NCBI RefSeq assembly: GCF_040371085.1
Contig: NZ_JAMBMT010000001.1
Span: forward strand, 682,001-746,000
Length of the DNA: 64,000 nt
From: Psychrobacter sp. AH5
GTDB taxonomy: Bacteria > Pseudomonadota > Gammaproteobacteria > Pseudomonadales > Moraxellaceae
Reading direction: 5' to 3'
Of this stretch, positions 8,981 to 18,535 are shown piece after piece. The translations under genes and the position numbers were made by a program. The notes beneath the pieces were generated by a model. That model searched no databases. It was not told the origin of the DNA and saw only the letters and a list, made by a program, of their open reading frames with translations. How positions within the stretch are numbered: the first letter of the stretch is position 1; every line of letters begins with the position of its first letter.

Positions 8981-10216
8981 TTATTGCTTTAGGCTCTTAG
9001 GAGTGAGATTGAGCTTCGGTAATAGCCACTCTTCAAACCAAATCTTAGCAGTTGTATAGTAAGCTAAACTGTCCATGAAGTGTTGCGCGGCTGTTTTATT
9101 ATCTGCGCTGTACGGATTTTGCTGATGATTAGTTTGGATAGTTAAGTTGGATAAGCTCTTAATATCTAAATCTTTTTTACTAAGCTTAATAAAGCTTTGC
9201 CAATCAATAGCCCGACCTTGCGCGACCAGCGCCGCTGCCATCACCTCTTGCTCACGGTGCGGACGCTCGTCAGGTAGCACTACTAATGGCGTCTTATAAT
9301 GATAAGCTTGCGCGATACCATTGAGACCGCAGGCCATGATTAATAAATCGCTATGCGCGATAAAAGGGGTGACGTCTGGCACCTCGAGAGCGATATCGAC
9401 ATAAGCGCGTTTGTCAGCGCTGATGGGGCCAAGCGATAAAATAAAAGCATCAGGCTGCACCGCTCGTAGCTCTGGCAATTTAGCGTCGATAGCCTCGTGA
9501 CCGCCATAACCTTTTATTACCGTTATCATTTTGGTTTTTATCTTACCTTCACTGTTTAGGCTCAGCTTTTGCGTTGATTCAATAAGCTTGTCATTACTTT
9601 TATAGTTTTGATGGATCAAATTTTTCAATGAAGCTATAAAGTCACCATAGCTCGTAGCGTTGGCAGTTTTGTTAGCCAAAAAGTCCAAATACAGCGTTTT
9701 GTTGATTAGCCAACTATCAGTCTCAGCAGCTTCTAACGCTTGAGGGTAAGGCGCAAGCAGGCCAAGCGCTCCGGCAAAAGCATTAAGGTGCGGCGTATCA
9801 TCACGAATACCAGCGAGGCGTACATAGAGATAGGGTACGCTAGCGGTGCGGCAAAGCATAGCCACTTCGACACTGACATCGATGATCATCAAATCAATGT
9901 TACGCTCTTTTATAGCGTTTAGAATCTGCCAACTACGGGTTTGAATATCACTATTACCAATGGGCGAGTAATGCAGACACTCAGGCTGCCAATACTGACC
10001 TGCCCGGCCTGGTAGCACCTCATCGCCTCGTTGGTCCTCAGGACTTAGGCGAATAATCTGCTCTTCGTCTACCGTCATAAATTGATAAGCATCTATAGAT
10101 AGACTAGTAAATACGACTAGGTTTCGTTGCAAGTTTTGAGGCAAAAGCGCCGCTAACTTATCGGCTTGACGGCAATGTCCTGAGCCATGATGATGAGCAT
10201 AATAGCCAATGCGCAT
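8981..10216 (-). CDS. GT-B fold glycosyltransferase (MurG/UGT-like)
   Basis: A 411-residue protein beginning MRIGYYAHHHGSGHCRQADK, a glycine/histidine-rich loop like that of GT-B glycosyltransferases acting on lipid-linked or nucleotide sugars. A donor-binding half is seen later (LLIMACGLNGIAQAYHYKTP then LVVLPDERPHREQEVMAAAL), comparable to the MurG sugar-nucleotide region. No signal peptide. It stands third in the cluster, 85 bp after the GT4 gene. The family is reasonably clear; the reaction is unknown. Confidence 0.75.
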   Translation of the reverse strand: MRIGYYAHHHGSGHCRQADKLAALLPQNLQRNLVVFTSLSIDAYQFMTVDEEQIIRLSPEDQRGDEVLPGRAGQYWQPECLHYSPIGNSDIQTRSWQILNAIKERNIDLMIIDVSVEVAMLCRTASVPYLYVRLAGIRDDTPHLNAFAGALGLLAPYPQALEAAETDSWLINKTLYLDFLANKTANATSYGDFIASLKNLIHQNYKSNDKLIESTQKLSLNSEGKIKTKMITVIKGYGGHEAIDAKLPELRAVQPDAFILSLGPISADKRAYVDIALEVPDVTPFIAHSDLLIMACGLNGIAQAYHYKTPLVVLPDERPHREQEVMAAALVAQGRAIDWQSFIKLSKKDLDIKSLSNLTIQTNHQQNPYSADNKTAAQHFMDSLAYYTTAKIWFEEWLLPKLNLTPKSLKQ

Positions 10217-10301
10217 AAGACTAATTTCCAGAGATCTTTGATGATAATTTTTATATTAATAAGAGGTGAGTGAACGCTTTTTACAAAAATAATTACTAAT
10301 A

Positions 10302-11570
10302 CTAAATAACTCTTTGCTTATTTTTAGAATTATCACCTTGTGTATAGTGATTATTAAAAGTAACGCTATGAGCTTTAGAGGCAACATTAGCTATTGGCGA
10401 TTCTGACGATACAGCTTGTCTATATAAATCAATATAACCATCGACCATCGCCGCAACCGAACAAAACTGCTCAGCTCGCTGCCGGCAAGCCTTGCGCGAA
10501 ATATCTTTGATATCCTCAAAAGCTTTAATAAAAGCTGGCTCATCACATTTGGCGACGATAATGCCTGTCTCTTTAGTTATAATCTCAGCTCCAGCACCTA
10601 CATCGAAGCCTATGACTGGCGTACCACAAGCCAAGCTTTCAGCCAAGGTCAATCCATACGGCTCATCCCATGTACTAGTGAACAGCATCGCGGTCGATTG
10701 ACATAAATAGTTATTGATTTGCTCTTTGCTTAAATGCCCCACGTAATTGAATAGGGCTTCGCCGTTCTCCTTATTAGCATCAGCGGCTAATAATGGCGCA
10801 ACCTCATTATCAAAGTATTGTTGATTACTCTCAGGGCCTGCGATAATCAAACGTTTACCTGCTGCCTGACAATATTGCATCGCTAGATGCGTGCCTTTTT
10901 CGGGGCAGATACGCCCATACCAAAAATACACCTCATCATCAATGGGCTCAATGTTGGCTCTAAATGAATCGACATCGATACCGTTATAGACTACCTTTGA
11001 TGGCACAAACTCATCAAATAGCTGCTGCTGATGCGCGCTAATCGCAGTAAACTGAGTAGTAGTGCCTTGTTTGAGTGTCAATAAAGCCAAACGCAAGTGC
11101 GGGAAGATAGGGGTATGAAAGGTGGTAAAAAAGCGCTTGCCAAAGGCTTGTCCGACTAGCATCGGCACATGATACAAGCTGTGATTGTGGACGATATCGA
11201 TCTCGCAGCGGTTATCTCTAGCGATAATATCACCGAGCGCCTGTTGGTACACGAGATACTGGTACATATCCTCACGGCTCATACCGACAGCATCATGCTC
11301 ATTATCATAAACTAGAGCATCGAATTGCTCACGAGTCATCAGTGGTATTAAGGTTGCCTGCGTCTGACTGTCCTTATGCGCATAAAGCAGCACCTTGTGA
11401 CCACGCGCTACTAACTCATCACATAATAGCTGAGTAATCATCTCAAGCCCGCCTGCATAAGGCTGCGCAATCGGATACAGCGAATGGGCGATGATGGCTA
11501 TTTTTAATGGACGATAATCGGCATTGATAAGAGCATCTTTTATTGAAACATTTGAATGAGTAAGTGACAT
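10302..11570 (-). CDS. Family 4 glycosyltransferase
   Basis: A 422-residue GT-B enzyme. The N-terminal domain has IAIIAHSLYPIAQPYAGGLE with the glycine-rich acceptor loop. The C-terminal Glycos_transf_1 domain has YFWYGRICPEKGTHLAMQYC and the donor-binding EX7E block (EPYGLTLAESLACGTPVIGF). It is a retaining, nucleotide-sugar dependent cytoplasmic enzyme by family. It sits second in the minus-strand cluster, 149 bp after the membrane GT2. The last 40 residues are hydrophilic and poorly conserved in appearance. Confidence 0.9.
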   Translation of the reverse strand: MSLTHSNVSIKDALINADYRPLKIAIIAHSLYPIAQPYAGGLEMITQLLCDELVARGHKVLLYAHKDSQTQATLIPLMTREQFDALVYDNEHDAVGMSREDMYQYLVYQQALGDIIARDNRCEIDIVHNHSLYHVPMLVGQAFGKRFFTTFHTPIFPHLRLALLTLKQGTTTQFTAISAHQQQLFDEFVPSKVVYNGIDVDSFRANIEPIDDEVYFWYGRICPEKGTHLAMQYCQAAGKRLIIAGPESNQQYFDNEVAPLLAADANKENGEALFNYVGHLSKEQINNYLCQSTAMLFTSTWDEPYGLTLAESLACGTPVIGFDVGAGAEIITKETGIIVAKCDEPAFIKAFEDIKDISRKACRQRAEQFCSVAAMVDGYIDLYRQAVSSESPIANVASKAHSVTFNNHYTQGDNSKNKQRVI

Positions 11571-11719
11571 AAAGTGTCCATGCTAGGTGATTTTTGATAA
11601 ATCATAGAGTAATAGGTTCTAAAGTAATAGGCAGTAAACAAAAGGTGTTAGCTAAACATGCTGAAAAAACATTAGTAAAATTATATTTTGTTACATACAT
11701 ATAGTAAGCTCAGCTAAAG

Positions 11720-13363
11720 CTAAGAATTAGCCATTTTATTATCTCTATATTGGCTATTAGCAGATTTAGCTTTTGTCAGCGAGTTGACACTCCCAGATTT
11801 ACGTAAAGATTTTTTATTAGTATGCGCGGCAAACTTTATAATTCGTGCATTAGGTTTTTTATAGCGATAATTATCTAATATAACATTAGCGGCTAATATT
11901 TTTATGACACAGACTATCAAAGCGCTAATAAATAATAATGGCGAATATAAGGTAGAAAAGGGCGCTACTAATAGAGCGGTTATAATGTTAAGGCCTAATA
12001 ATAACTTTGGTAACGCAATAAAATTGGCGATAAATCTCGACTGCGTAGTACTACTAATAACTTGTTTAGGCGTACAGACAAAAGGCTTTTTTTGACCACA
12101 TAATACTGGCAGCCATGACAAAGCGCCTAATTCCCAAAAATTTAAATGCAGTAACCAAGCTCGAGTTTGTTGCTTGATTCTGCGAAAAAATGAGCGTGTG
12201 TTATGGATAACGGTGGCGTCCGTATTATTATCAATAGTAGTATCCGCAACTTGCTTATTTAATGGTGCTTTATCTTGACTATAAGCCCAAAACCGTCTGG
12301 CTAAAAATATTGCATAACTGGTATAAACGGCATATAACGGTAGTAAAAGTAAATTAAAATCAGCTTTAAAATCAAATAATAAAGCGCTAACTACTGTGAT
12401 AACTACAGCCAGCTGCAATAAAATAAACAGTCCGGTAAAGTTAACCCAAGCGCTCAACTGTGATAAATGTGCTCTTATATCATTTAAACGCTCGTACTTG
12501 CTAAGTGAAGGGTTCAAGTTATTGAAAGGTAACTTATCAGTTATTAGCGTTTGATCATTTTTGCAAAAATAAGAGGTTAGTACTTGCATATTGCCATAAA
12601 TCCAGCGCTGTCTTTGACTGACTAAATCGGGCAAAGTTGTTGGTAGTAGTCCAGTAGCAATCACCTCAGGAATAAATTCACTGCTAAAACCCTGCCTATG
12701 CATCAACACGCCCATTTGCGCATCTTCGGTGATAGATGCACCAGACCAGCCGCCAAGCTCAATCAATGCATCGCGGCGAATAACCGCAAAAGTCCCTGTC
12801 GATAGCGCCCGCTGCCGATTAAAAGGACGATATAAATGATAGTTAAAATAATGGTTTAGCTCGCTATGCACATCGAGACGATCTTCATCCCGGTAGAACT
12901 GCGGAAACTGCAACAAAGCATGTTGCGGATAGTTTTTGATAGCATTGACAATAGCCGCTCTAGCATGAGGCAAAGCTTGATAATCACTATCAACCACTAC
13001 GATGTGGCTACACTGTGCATCCATTAACTCTAAAGCTAGATTAAGCGCACCTGATTTAAAGTTATCGACCTTATCGACATGATAAAAGCGCACTTTTTGT
13101 TCGGTGAGTTTGTCACAGTAATGAGCTAGTGGCTCATAAAGCGCTTTATCAGTATGATTATTATCGATAATAACTATCTCATCAGCCGCTGATTTGATAG
13201 CTAATAAAGATTTGATAGTCGCTATTACTACTTGAATAGGCTCAGCGCGAGTCATAATCTGAAAGCTCAAACGAATGGCGTTACTGTCTTCAAAATTTGG
13301 ATGCTTGCTATAGTTCTTATTATTCGTTTGCGGTTTTAGAGTAGTCACGGTATTAACGTTCAT
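11720..13363 (-). CDS. Membrane-bound family 2 glycosyltransferase
   Basis: A processive-type GT2 of 547 residues. The catalytic domain has IVIIDNNHT, VVVDSDYQALP (DxD), TEDAQMGVLMHRQG (TED) and QRQRWIYGNMQ (the Q/RxxRW motif of cellulose/hyaluronan synthase-like enzymes). Membrane segments follow at about 310-335, 345-365 and in the C-terminal third. The ATG at 13363 is chosen over an in-frame GTG at 13384 because AAGGA stands six bases upstream of it. It is first in the four-gene cluster. An IS982-family element begins 131 bp upstream of this start. Confidence 0.85.
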   Translation of the reverse strand: MNVNTVTTLKPQTNNKNYSKHPNFEDSNAIRLSFQIMTRAEPIQVVIATIKSLLAIKSAADEIVIIDNNHTDKALYEPLAHYCDKLTEQKVRFYHVDKVDNFKSGALNLALELMDAQCSHIVVVDSDYQALPHARAAIVNAIKNYPQHALLQFPQFYRDEDRLDVHSELNHYFNYHLYRPFNRQRALSTGTFAVIRRDALIELGGWSGASITEDAQMGVLMHRQGFSSEFIPEVIATGLLPTTLPDLVSQRQRWIYGNMQVLTSYFCKNDQTLITDKLPFNNLNPSLSKYERLNDIRAHLSQLSAWVNFTGLFILLQLAVVITVVSALLFDFKADFNLLLLPLYAVYTSYAIFLARRFWAYSQDKAPLNKQVADTTIDNNTDATVIHNTRSFFRRIKQQTRAWLLHLNFWELGALSWLPVLCGQKKPFVCTPKQVISSTTQSRFIANFIALPKLLLGLNIITALLVAPFSTLYSPLLFISALIVCVIKILAANVILDNYRYKKPNARIIKFAAHTNKKSLRKSGSVNSLTKAKSANSQYRDNKMANS

Positions 13364-13494
13364 GGTCTGTCCTTGAGCATCCACGCAAATTGTGGCTAGT
13401 GTTATAGGTGTTATAAATCAAAAAGTTAAAGGCTATTATTAGAAATAAATTAGTCCACTTAAAGAATAGGGTTTTTATAGGAAATTATAATAAT

Positions 13495-14474
13495 ACCCCA
13501 CTCTCAACTTGAAATAAGCAAATCAAACTGAAGAGGCGGATTACCAAGTTTTTTGTTGAGTACAAAGCACAGATTGTGTGACAGGATTTTACGAATCAAT
13601 CGATGAGACAAATGCCATAAATCTCTTGCTCGTACCTTTTGTATATTAAATCGTTCTGATAACTGACCAATGACTGTTTCAACGATACGGCGGGCTTTCA
13701 TTAGCCGCCTTACCACAGGTTTGGGTCTATCTTCTTTCATATTAGCTCTGAGTGGCGTTTGTAAATCTACTCCTTGAGCGTCGTAGTACGATGTCAGACT
13801 CGGGCTGATATACCCTTTATCAGCGCCAAGTAGCCCATGAATATGAGTGGTGATTTCTGGGGCAACCGCTCTTTCATCAACATTGGCAGGAGCAAAGGTA
13901 AAGCCTTTAATCATGCCCGATAAGTTAACAAGCAAATGGCCTTCAAAGCCATAGTACCTCTCTTGCTTAGCGGCACAGTAGCTAAAAGCTGCTAAGTCTT
14001 GATAATTCTTATGCCGATAAGCGCGTCCATAATGACAGACGGGTATCGGAAAGCCATCCATAAAATGAATGTTGTCACGGCCTTCAATTTGACTGACGTT
14101 ATCTTGTATCTGCTGTTTGACTTGCCACAGATTGGCGCAGTGCTTTGCGAAGTTAGGGTATGAGCCGATGGCTGGAAACCAGTCTTGCCAATGCTGGGTA
14201 AAGTATTGCCAAATTTGTTTGTCTTGATCTAGGTGTAAAAATTCACCGACCATCTCCATGCAAATAACCTCAGGATCACTTAGCTTTGGCGCGTAACCTG
14301 CACTTCGCAAGGGTTTGGTGACGACTATTTTGTAATATTGCTCTACCATTAAATAGATATTGATGATAAATTCGTCTATGGACATCTCACAACTCCATTG
14401 TATTCTTGGTCGAAAACAATAGATTAGTGAGGTGCTCTTCTTTTTTCAATCACTTTCGAAGTTGAGAGTGGGGT
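13495..14474 (-). mobile_element. Complete IS982-family insertion sequence
   Basis: A 980-bp element with perfect 16-bp terminal inverted repeats, ACCCCACTCTCAACTT at 13495-13510 and its complement at 14459-14474. AATAAT on both sides (13489-13494 and 14475-14480) is the likely target duplication. It lies directly upstream of the glycosyltransferase cluster in the same orientation, so it may separate the cluster from its original promoter or supply a new one. Confidence 0.9.
13504..14385 (-). CDS. IS982-family transposase
   Basis: A 293-residue transposase of normal IS982 length. N-terminal MSIDEFIINIYLMVEQYY and the LSDPEVICMEMVGEFL block are typical. Catalytic region residues are seen in IHFMDGFPIPVCHYGRAY, LLGADKGYIS and the C-terminal RRIVETVIGQLSERFNIQ. 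The frame is uninterrupted, so the element may be functional. Confidence 0.93.
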   Translation of the reverse strand: MSIDEFIINIYLMVEQYYKIVVTKPLRSAGYAPKLSDPEVICMEMVGEFLHLDQDKQIWQYFTQHWQDWFPAIGSYPNFAKHCANLWQVKQQIQDNVSQIEGRDNIHFMDGFPIPVCHYGRAYRHKNYQDLAAFSYCAAKQERYYGFEGHLLVNLSGMIKGFTFAPANVDERAVAPEITTHIHGLLGADKGYISPSLTSYYDAQGVDLQTPLRANMKEDRPKPVVRRLMKARRIVETVIGQLSERFNIQKVRARDLWHLSHRLIRKILSHNLCFVLNKKLGNPPLQFDLLISS

Positions 14475-14972
14475 AATAATATGAATGGTTAAGCTAAATT
14501 ATAGACAAATTGTGGCAAAAATAGCCTAAGTGTAACGATGGGTAATTTAAGTAAAAAAGTGTTATTCAAAGAATGCTTAGCGTCCGAATTAGCTCATATA
14601 GCGTCCCATAAATAATCTGATAATATTTGGTTATAAAAAGATAAGTGTCAGTAATTTCTTTAGAAACTAGGCAATACCGCTGTCTAAACTCTGTAGCTAT
14701 TTGTTGAATTAAAGTGGCTAATTAGATTTAAGCAAGTGCTTTTTGTTATGGTGGAGTTCGTAAATATCAAAGCCTATTCTTATATGCTTGGGATGCCTAG
14801 ATACTTAAATGTCTAGATACTTAAATGCTTAAATACAGAGAGTTTTTAGATATAGATAGATGCAGAAAAATTTAGATAGAATTAATCAGCCAAAATATTT
14901 GTATAACTATTACTTATAATAATATATGACATTGATAGCTAATTTTTTAATAAATAAAGTAAGGATAATAAT
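14475..14972. other. Intergenic region with a 16-bp tandem repeat
   Basis: There is no coding sequence in this AT-rich 500 bp between the IS982 element and the peroxidase block. At 14796-14827 the unit YCTAGATACTTAAATG occurs twice in tandem (the first base differs), followed by a partial third copy (CTTAAATAC). TAGATA motifs recur downstream. The region probably holds the promoter of the gene starting at 14973, but no clear -35/-10 pair is visible. Confidence 0.5.
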
Positions 14973-15584
14973 ATGAGTAGTCATAATAATGAAAATAAAC
15001 ACTCTAATTCAGAAGATCTAAAAGACAAGTTTACCGAATCGCTAGAGGCTTTTAAGCTGCGAGCAGAGTTGCTAGTAGCCAATCTAAAAGAGGGCGGCGA
15101 TGATGGCTATGATCATTCTACTACCACAGCCGGCGAGAAAGGCTTGAGATCAGGAAAGGTATCGGAGCTTACGGTGATTGCACCTCTAAAAGAAGGCGGA
15201 GCTGAGCGCCTAAAAGAGATTCTAAAAATCGCAGGCGGCAATCTCAAAGGAGCGACGCGCGTAGGCACTTTGCATGACTTGCGCTTTGTATTTATTGATG
15301 ACGACACTAGAGTGCTGTTCTGTACCGCTTATGATGGCGACTGGGATCCATACATCGATGACTTCGCCACCAAGATACCTGAGCTGATGGATATCTTATT
15401 TGGCAACGTCAAAGGTTGGCCGGGCATCAAAGATCCTAGCGTTAAGCAGTTTATTCTGGATCATCAGATTACCGCTGCAGGCTGGTATGTTGGGGTTCCG
15501 CATCTCACGGTACAAGATATACGTCGTCATGAGCGCATCGTTAAAGGGGTTAATAAAGCGCTAGATGAAGCACAAGCCAATTGA
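14973..15584 (+). CDS. Hypothetical partner protein of the DyP/catalase-like cassette
   Basis: A 203-residue soluble protein that I cannot name. After a charged N-terminus it has SELTVIAPLKEGGAERLKEI, then THDLRFVFIDD-like strands and CTAYDGDWDPYIDDF. This resembles the ferredoxin-like fold with an acidic strand seen in the non-catalytic halves of dye-decolorising peroxidases, but the GxxDG haem motif is absent. AAGGA stands eight bases before the ATG. It leads a tight same-strand set (51 bp and 42 bp gaps) with a DyP peroxidase and a catalase-like protein, suggesting a joint peroxide-related role. Confidence 0.6.
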   Translation: MSSHNNENKHSNSEDLKDKFTESLEAFKLRAELLVANLKEGGDDGYDHSTTTAGEKGLRSGKVSELTVIAPLKEGGAERLKEILKIAGGNLKGATRVGTLHDLRFVFIDDDTRVLFCTAYDGDWDPYIDDFATKIPELMDILFGNVKGWPGIKDPSVKQFILDHQITAAGWYVGVPHLTVQDIRRHERIVKGVNKALDEAQAN

Positions 15585-15635
15585 TTTGTAAGTGTTTAAA
15601 GCTTTTAACAGATAATTTTAAGAACAGGTCTACCA

Positions 15636-17201
15636 ATGAGTAATAATAACCATAACAAAGCGTTATCAGGATTGACTGATAAATGGCAGGACTTAAAAGA
15701 TGAGTTCGGTAACCGTATTGAGGATAGTCATTTTGAGAGTTGGCTTGAAGGGATCAAAGCAGAGGTTGGCGATGGTATAGAGATGTTGAGCCGCAGGGCT
15801 CGCGGCGTCTTTAACCCAAACCTAGTGACTATGCAGCTAGAGGATATTCAGTCCATCATCTTGCGCGAACGTCCGACGCCTTATTATGGCACGATCATCG
15901 CCTTTAAGGTTAATGAGGCCAAGGTTGGGCGGCAGATGCTGGCACAAGTGTTGCCTGATGTAACGGGCAGTAAAGAGTGGCATAAAGACATGCAAGCGAC
16001 ACTATCTATCGTCATGACTTATGAAGGTCTAAAGGCACTGGGTGTACCGCAGTCCTCGCTAGAGAGCTTCCCTGAATCGTTCAAAGCGGGTATGGCCAGG
16101 CGCGCTGATAAGTTACGCGATTTCGATATCAATGATCCCGATAACTGGATGGCACCTTTTGGTGATAAAGGCGATATTCATATTGGCGCTGCCGTTATCG
16201 CCGATAGTAAGGAGAAATGGCAAGCCAAATTTAATGAGCTAAAAGAGACGATAAAGGCTCATATCGATTATGACAATCCTGCTAATGGCGATATCGAGAT
16301 CTTGATGGAGCATGACTTTGGCTCAGATGATAATGTCAAAAACGTCTTTGGCTACCACGATGGTATCAGCAATCCTGAGATTCAAGGCAGCGGTATTCAG
16401 ACGCCGCCAAGTCATAATGGCAAGCCCATTGCCGCAGGCGAATTTGTACTTGGTTATGAAGGTGAGGCTGGCACTATTGCACCGATGCCGCAGCCTGAAA
16501 TCTTAGGCAAAAATGGCTCGTTTATGGTACTGCGCGCTTATAACAGCCACGTCGCAGAGTTCAATAAGTTTCGCAAAGATAACACTGATAGCGAGGAGGA
16601 AGCTGAGCTATTGGGCGCAAAAATGTGGGGACGCTGGCGCTCTGGCGCGCCATTGATACTAGCTCCCGATAAGGATAATAAAGCATTGGGCGATGATCCA
16701 AGCCGTAATAATGATTTTGGTTATAAAGATGATCCTTATGGCAAAAAGTGCCCGTTTGGCGCGCACATCAGGCGTATGAACCCGCGCGATAGTAAAGACT
16801 TTATTCTATCTGATGTGCGTATTCACCGTATTGTTAGGCGCAGCGTTGGCTTTGGTGAAGTATTGCCGCCTGATGTCACTGAGGACGATGGCAAACAGCG
16901 CGGACTGTTCTTTATTGGTATCAACGCTCACGCGATGGAAACGGTTGAATTCTTACAATCGCAGTGGATAAACGACGGCAACTTTATGAGCTTGGGGGAG
17001 GAAAAAGATCCGATGCTCGGCCTCCACAATGTTAAAAAAAATGGGGGCGATAAAGACAGCGACGCGGACAAATTTACCGTACCCGCTGACCCTATTCGTA
17101 AGCGCTATCACGGTATCGAAACCTTTAACACTTTATACGGCGGCGAGTATTTATTTATTCCAAGCTTATCAGCGCTGAAATGGATAAGCGAGCTGTCATA
17201 A
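15636..17201 (+). CDS. Dye-decolorising (DyP-type) haem peroxidase
   Basis: A 521-residue protein. The distal motif GxxDG is present as FGYHDGISNPE, with Asp the peroxide-activating residue. The proximal haem-ligand histidine lies in CPFGAHIRRMNPRD, and the C-terminal HRIVRRSVGFG plus GLFFIGINAHAMETVEFLQ complete the fold. No Tat or Sec signal is visible, so the enzyme is probably cytoplasmic. The N-terminal 150 residues are longer than in short bacterial DyPs, placing it among the larger subclass. It is the middle gene of a three-gene cassette, with the partner protein before and the catalase-like protein after. Confidence 0.9.
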   Translation: MSNNNHNKALSGLTDKWQDLKDEFGNRIEDSHFESWLEGIKAEVGDGIEMLSRRARGVFNPNLVTMQLEDIQSIILRERPTPYYGTIIAFKVNEAKVGRQMLAQVLPDVTGSKEWHKDMQATLSIVMTYEGLKALGVPQSSLESFPESFKAGMARRADKLRDFDINDPDNWMAPFGDKGDIHIGAAVIADSKEKWQAKFNELKETIKAHIDYDNPANGDIEILMEHDFGSDDNVKNVFGYHDGISNPEIQGSGIQTPPSHNGKPIAAGEFVLGYEGEAGTIAPMPQPEILGKNGSFMVLRAYNSHVAEFNKFRKDNTDSEEEAELLGAKMWGRWRSGAPLILAPDKDNKALGDDPSRNNDFGYKDDPYGKKCPFGAHIRRMNPRDSKDFILSDVRIHRIVRRSVGFGEVLPPDVTEDDGKQRGLFFIGINAHAMETVEFLQSQWINDGNFMSLGEEKDPMLGLHNVKKNGGDKDSDADKFTVPADPIRKRYHGIETFNTLYGGEYLFIPSLSALKWISELS

Positions 17202-17243
17202 TTTTTGTAATACCTTTAAAAACAATAAAACTCAGGAAGTAAT

Positions 17244-18392
17244 ATGCTAAAAAAACTCTTTAAACCAAAGTACGTCCCTTACGATCCCAAATACATAGCC
17301 CTGAGCCGCGATGACGAGCGTAATATTCGTACGATCACTGATGATATCAAGAGCTATATCGCTCGTAGTGATAAAGCTAGCAATGTCGATTATCACACCC
17401 GTGATGCCCATGCCAAAGGCTACTGCGCACTCAAAGCCAAGTTTGAGATTTTAGATGACATTCCTGCGGAGTACGCGCAAGGTCTGTATGCCAAAGCAGG
17501 GATTCATGATGCGGTGATTCGCTTCTCTAACGGCTCCTCACGAGTGTTTGCCGATCGTAAGCTTGGCTTTGCCCAAGGTTTGGCGATTAAGGTGTTCGAT
17601 GTGCCGGGCGAAAAGCTAGCACCAGGGGAGGAGGACAGCGCCACTTTTGATTTTAATCTGATCAATCATCCAGTGTTCTTTTGCAATAGAATTCAAGAGT
17701 ATAGTTACCTCTCGCGTCTGTTTTTAGAGCTGCCTAAGTACACTGATAATGGCGCTGTTGGCAAAGCTAAATTAGCTTTTAACTGGTTGACCAATTATGG
17801 CTCAAGATTGCCTACCAAAGAGTCTATCAAAACCTTTAAAGCGGTATTGGGCTTTACCACAATTGAGCCCAAAAACACTTTGCTATACGATTTTCATTCA
17901 CAAGGTGTGGTGCGCCATGGCGATTATATGGCCAAAATTAGAGTCACTCCGACGGCCGAGTCAGCTAAGAAAGTCACCCGCCGTGAAGTCGATGTCAAGG
18001 CGCGTGAAGAGGCGATTCGTCCGCTCATTATTGAGGAGATACGCGAGCACGATTATCAGTTCGAGGTGCAGATTCAGCTGTGCCGCAACCTAAAAAAGCA
18101 GCCTATCGAAGAGATTACCACCGAATGGAGAGAGTCGGATGCGCCTTTTGTCACTGTCGCATGCTTAACGATTCCTTGCCAAGACGTTCCTGACGATGGG
18201 CACTTCGATATCATGGAGCATTTATCCTTTACGCCGTTTCGCTGCCTAAAACAGAACCGTCCTATCGGTAATCTGCAACAATCACGCCTCAAGGCTTATC
18301 AGATAGCCTCAGAGACGCGCCATAAGCTAAATGAGGTCAAGCGCCGTGAACCTAGTAGTCTCAAAGAAGTGTTTGCAAAGACATTTTTTTAG
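17244..18392 (+). CDS. Catalase-like haem protein (catalase-related family)
   Basis: A 382-residue protein shorter than true catalases (about 480 or more). The distal histidine is in RDAHAKGYCALKAKF. A catalase-like block is IRFSNGSSRVFADRK then FDFNLINHPVFFCNR. The C-terminal RLKAY supplies an RxxxY proximal tyrosine as expected for haem ligation. Such small family members are usually peroxidases or peroxygenases rather than efficient catalases; that is family knowledge. AGGAAG precedes the ATG. It lies 42 bp behind the DyP peroxidase. Confidence 0.85.
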   Translation: MLKKLFKPKYVPYDPKYIALSRDDERNIRTITDDIKSYIARSDKASNVDYHTRDAHAKGYCALKAKFEILDDIPAEYAQGLYAKAGIHDAVIRFSNGSSRVFADRKLGFAQGLAIKVFDVPGEKLAPGEEDSATFDFNLINHPVFFCNRIQEYSYLSRLFLELPKYTDNGAVGKAKLAFNWLTNYGSRLPTKESIKTFKAVLGFTTIEPKNTLLYDFHSQGVVRHGDYMAKIRVTPTAESAKKVTRREVDVKAREEAIRPLIIEEIREHDYQFEVQIQLCRNLKKQPIEEITTEWRESDAPFVTVACLTIPCQDVPDDGHFDIMEHLSFTPFRCLKQNRPIGNLQQSRLKAYQIASETRHKLNEVKRREPSSLKEVFAKTFF

Positions 18393-18535
18393 AAGCTGGC
18401 GAGTTTTATTATGGACTCTATTGTTATAGCAAGCAGCACAAATAGTTAGCTTATTATCAACAATGAAGCTTACGGATTAGTGTTACTCTTTAATGTATAA
18501 CATTCAGCAAATAAAGTAATGAAAAGGACAGCATC

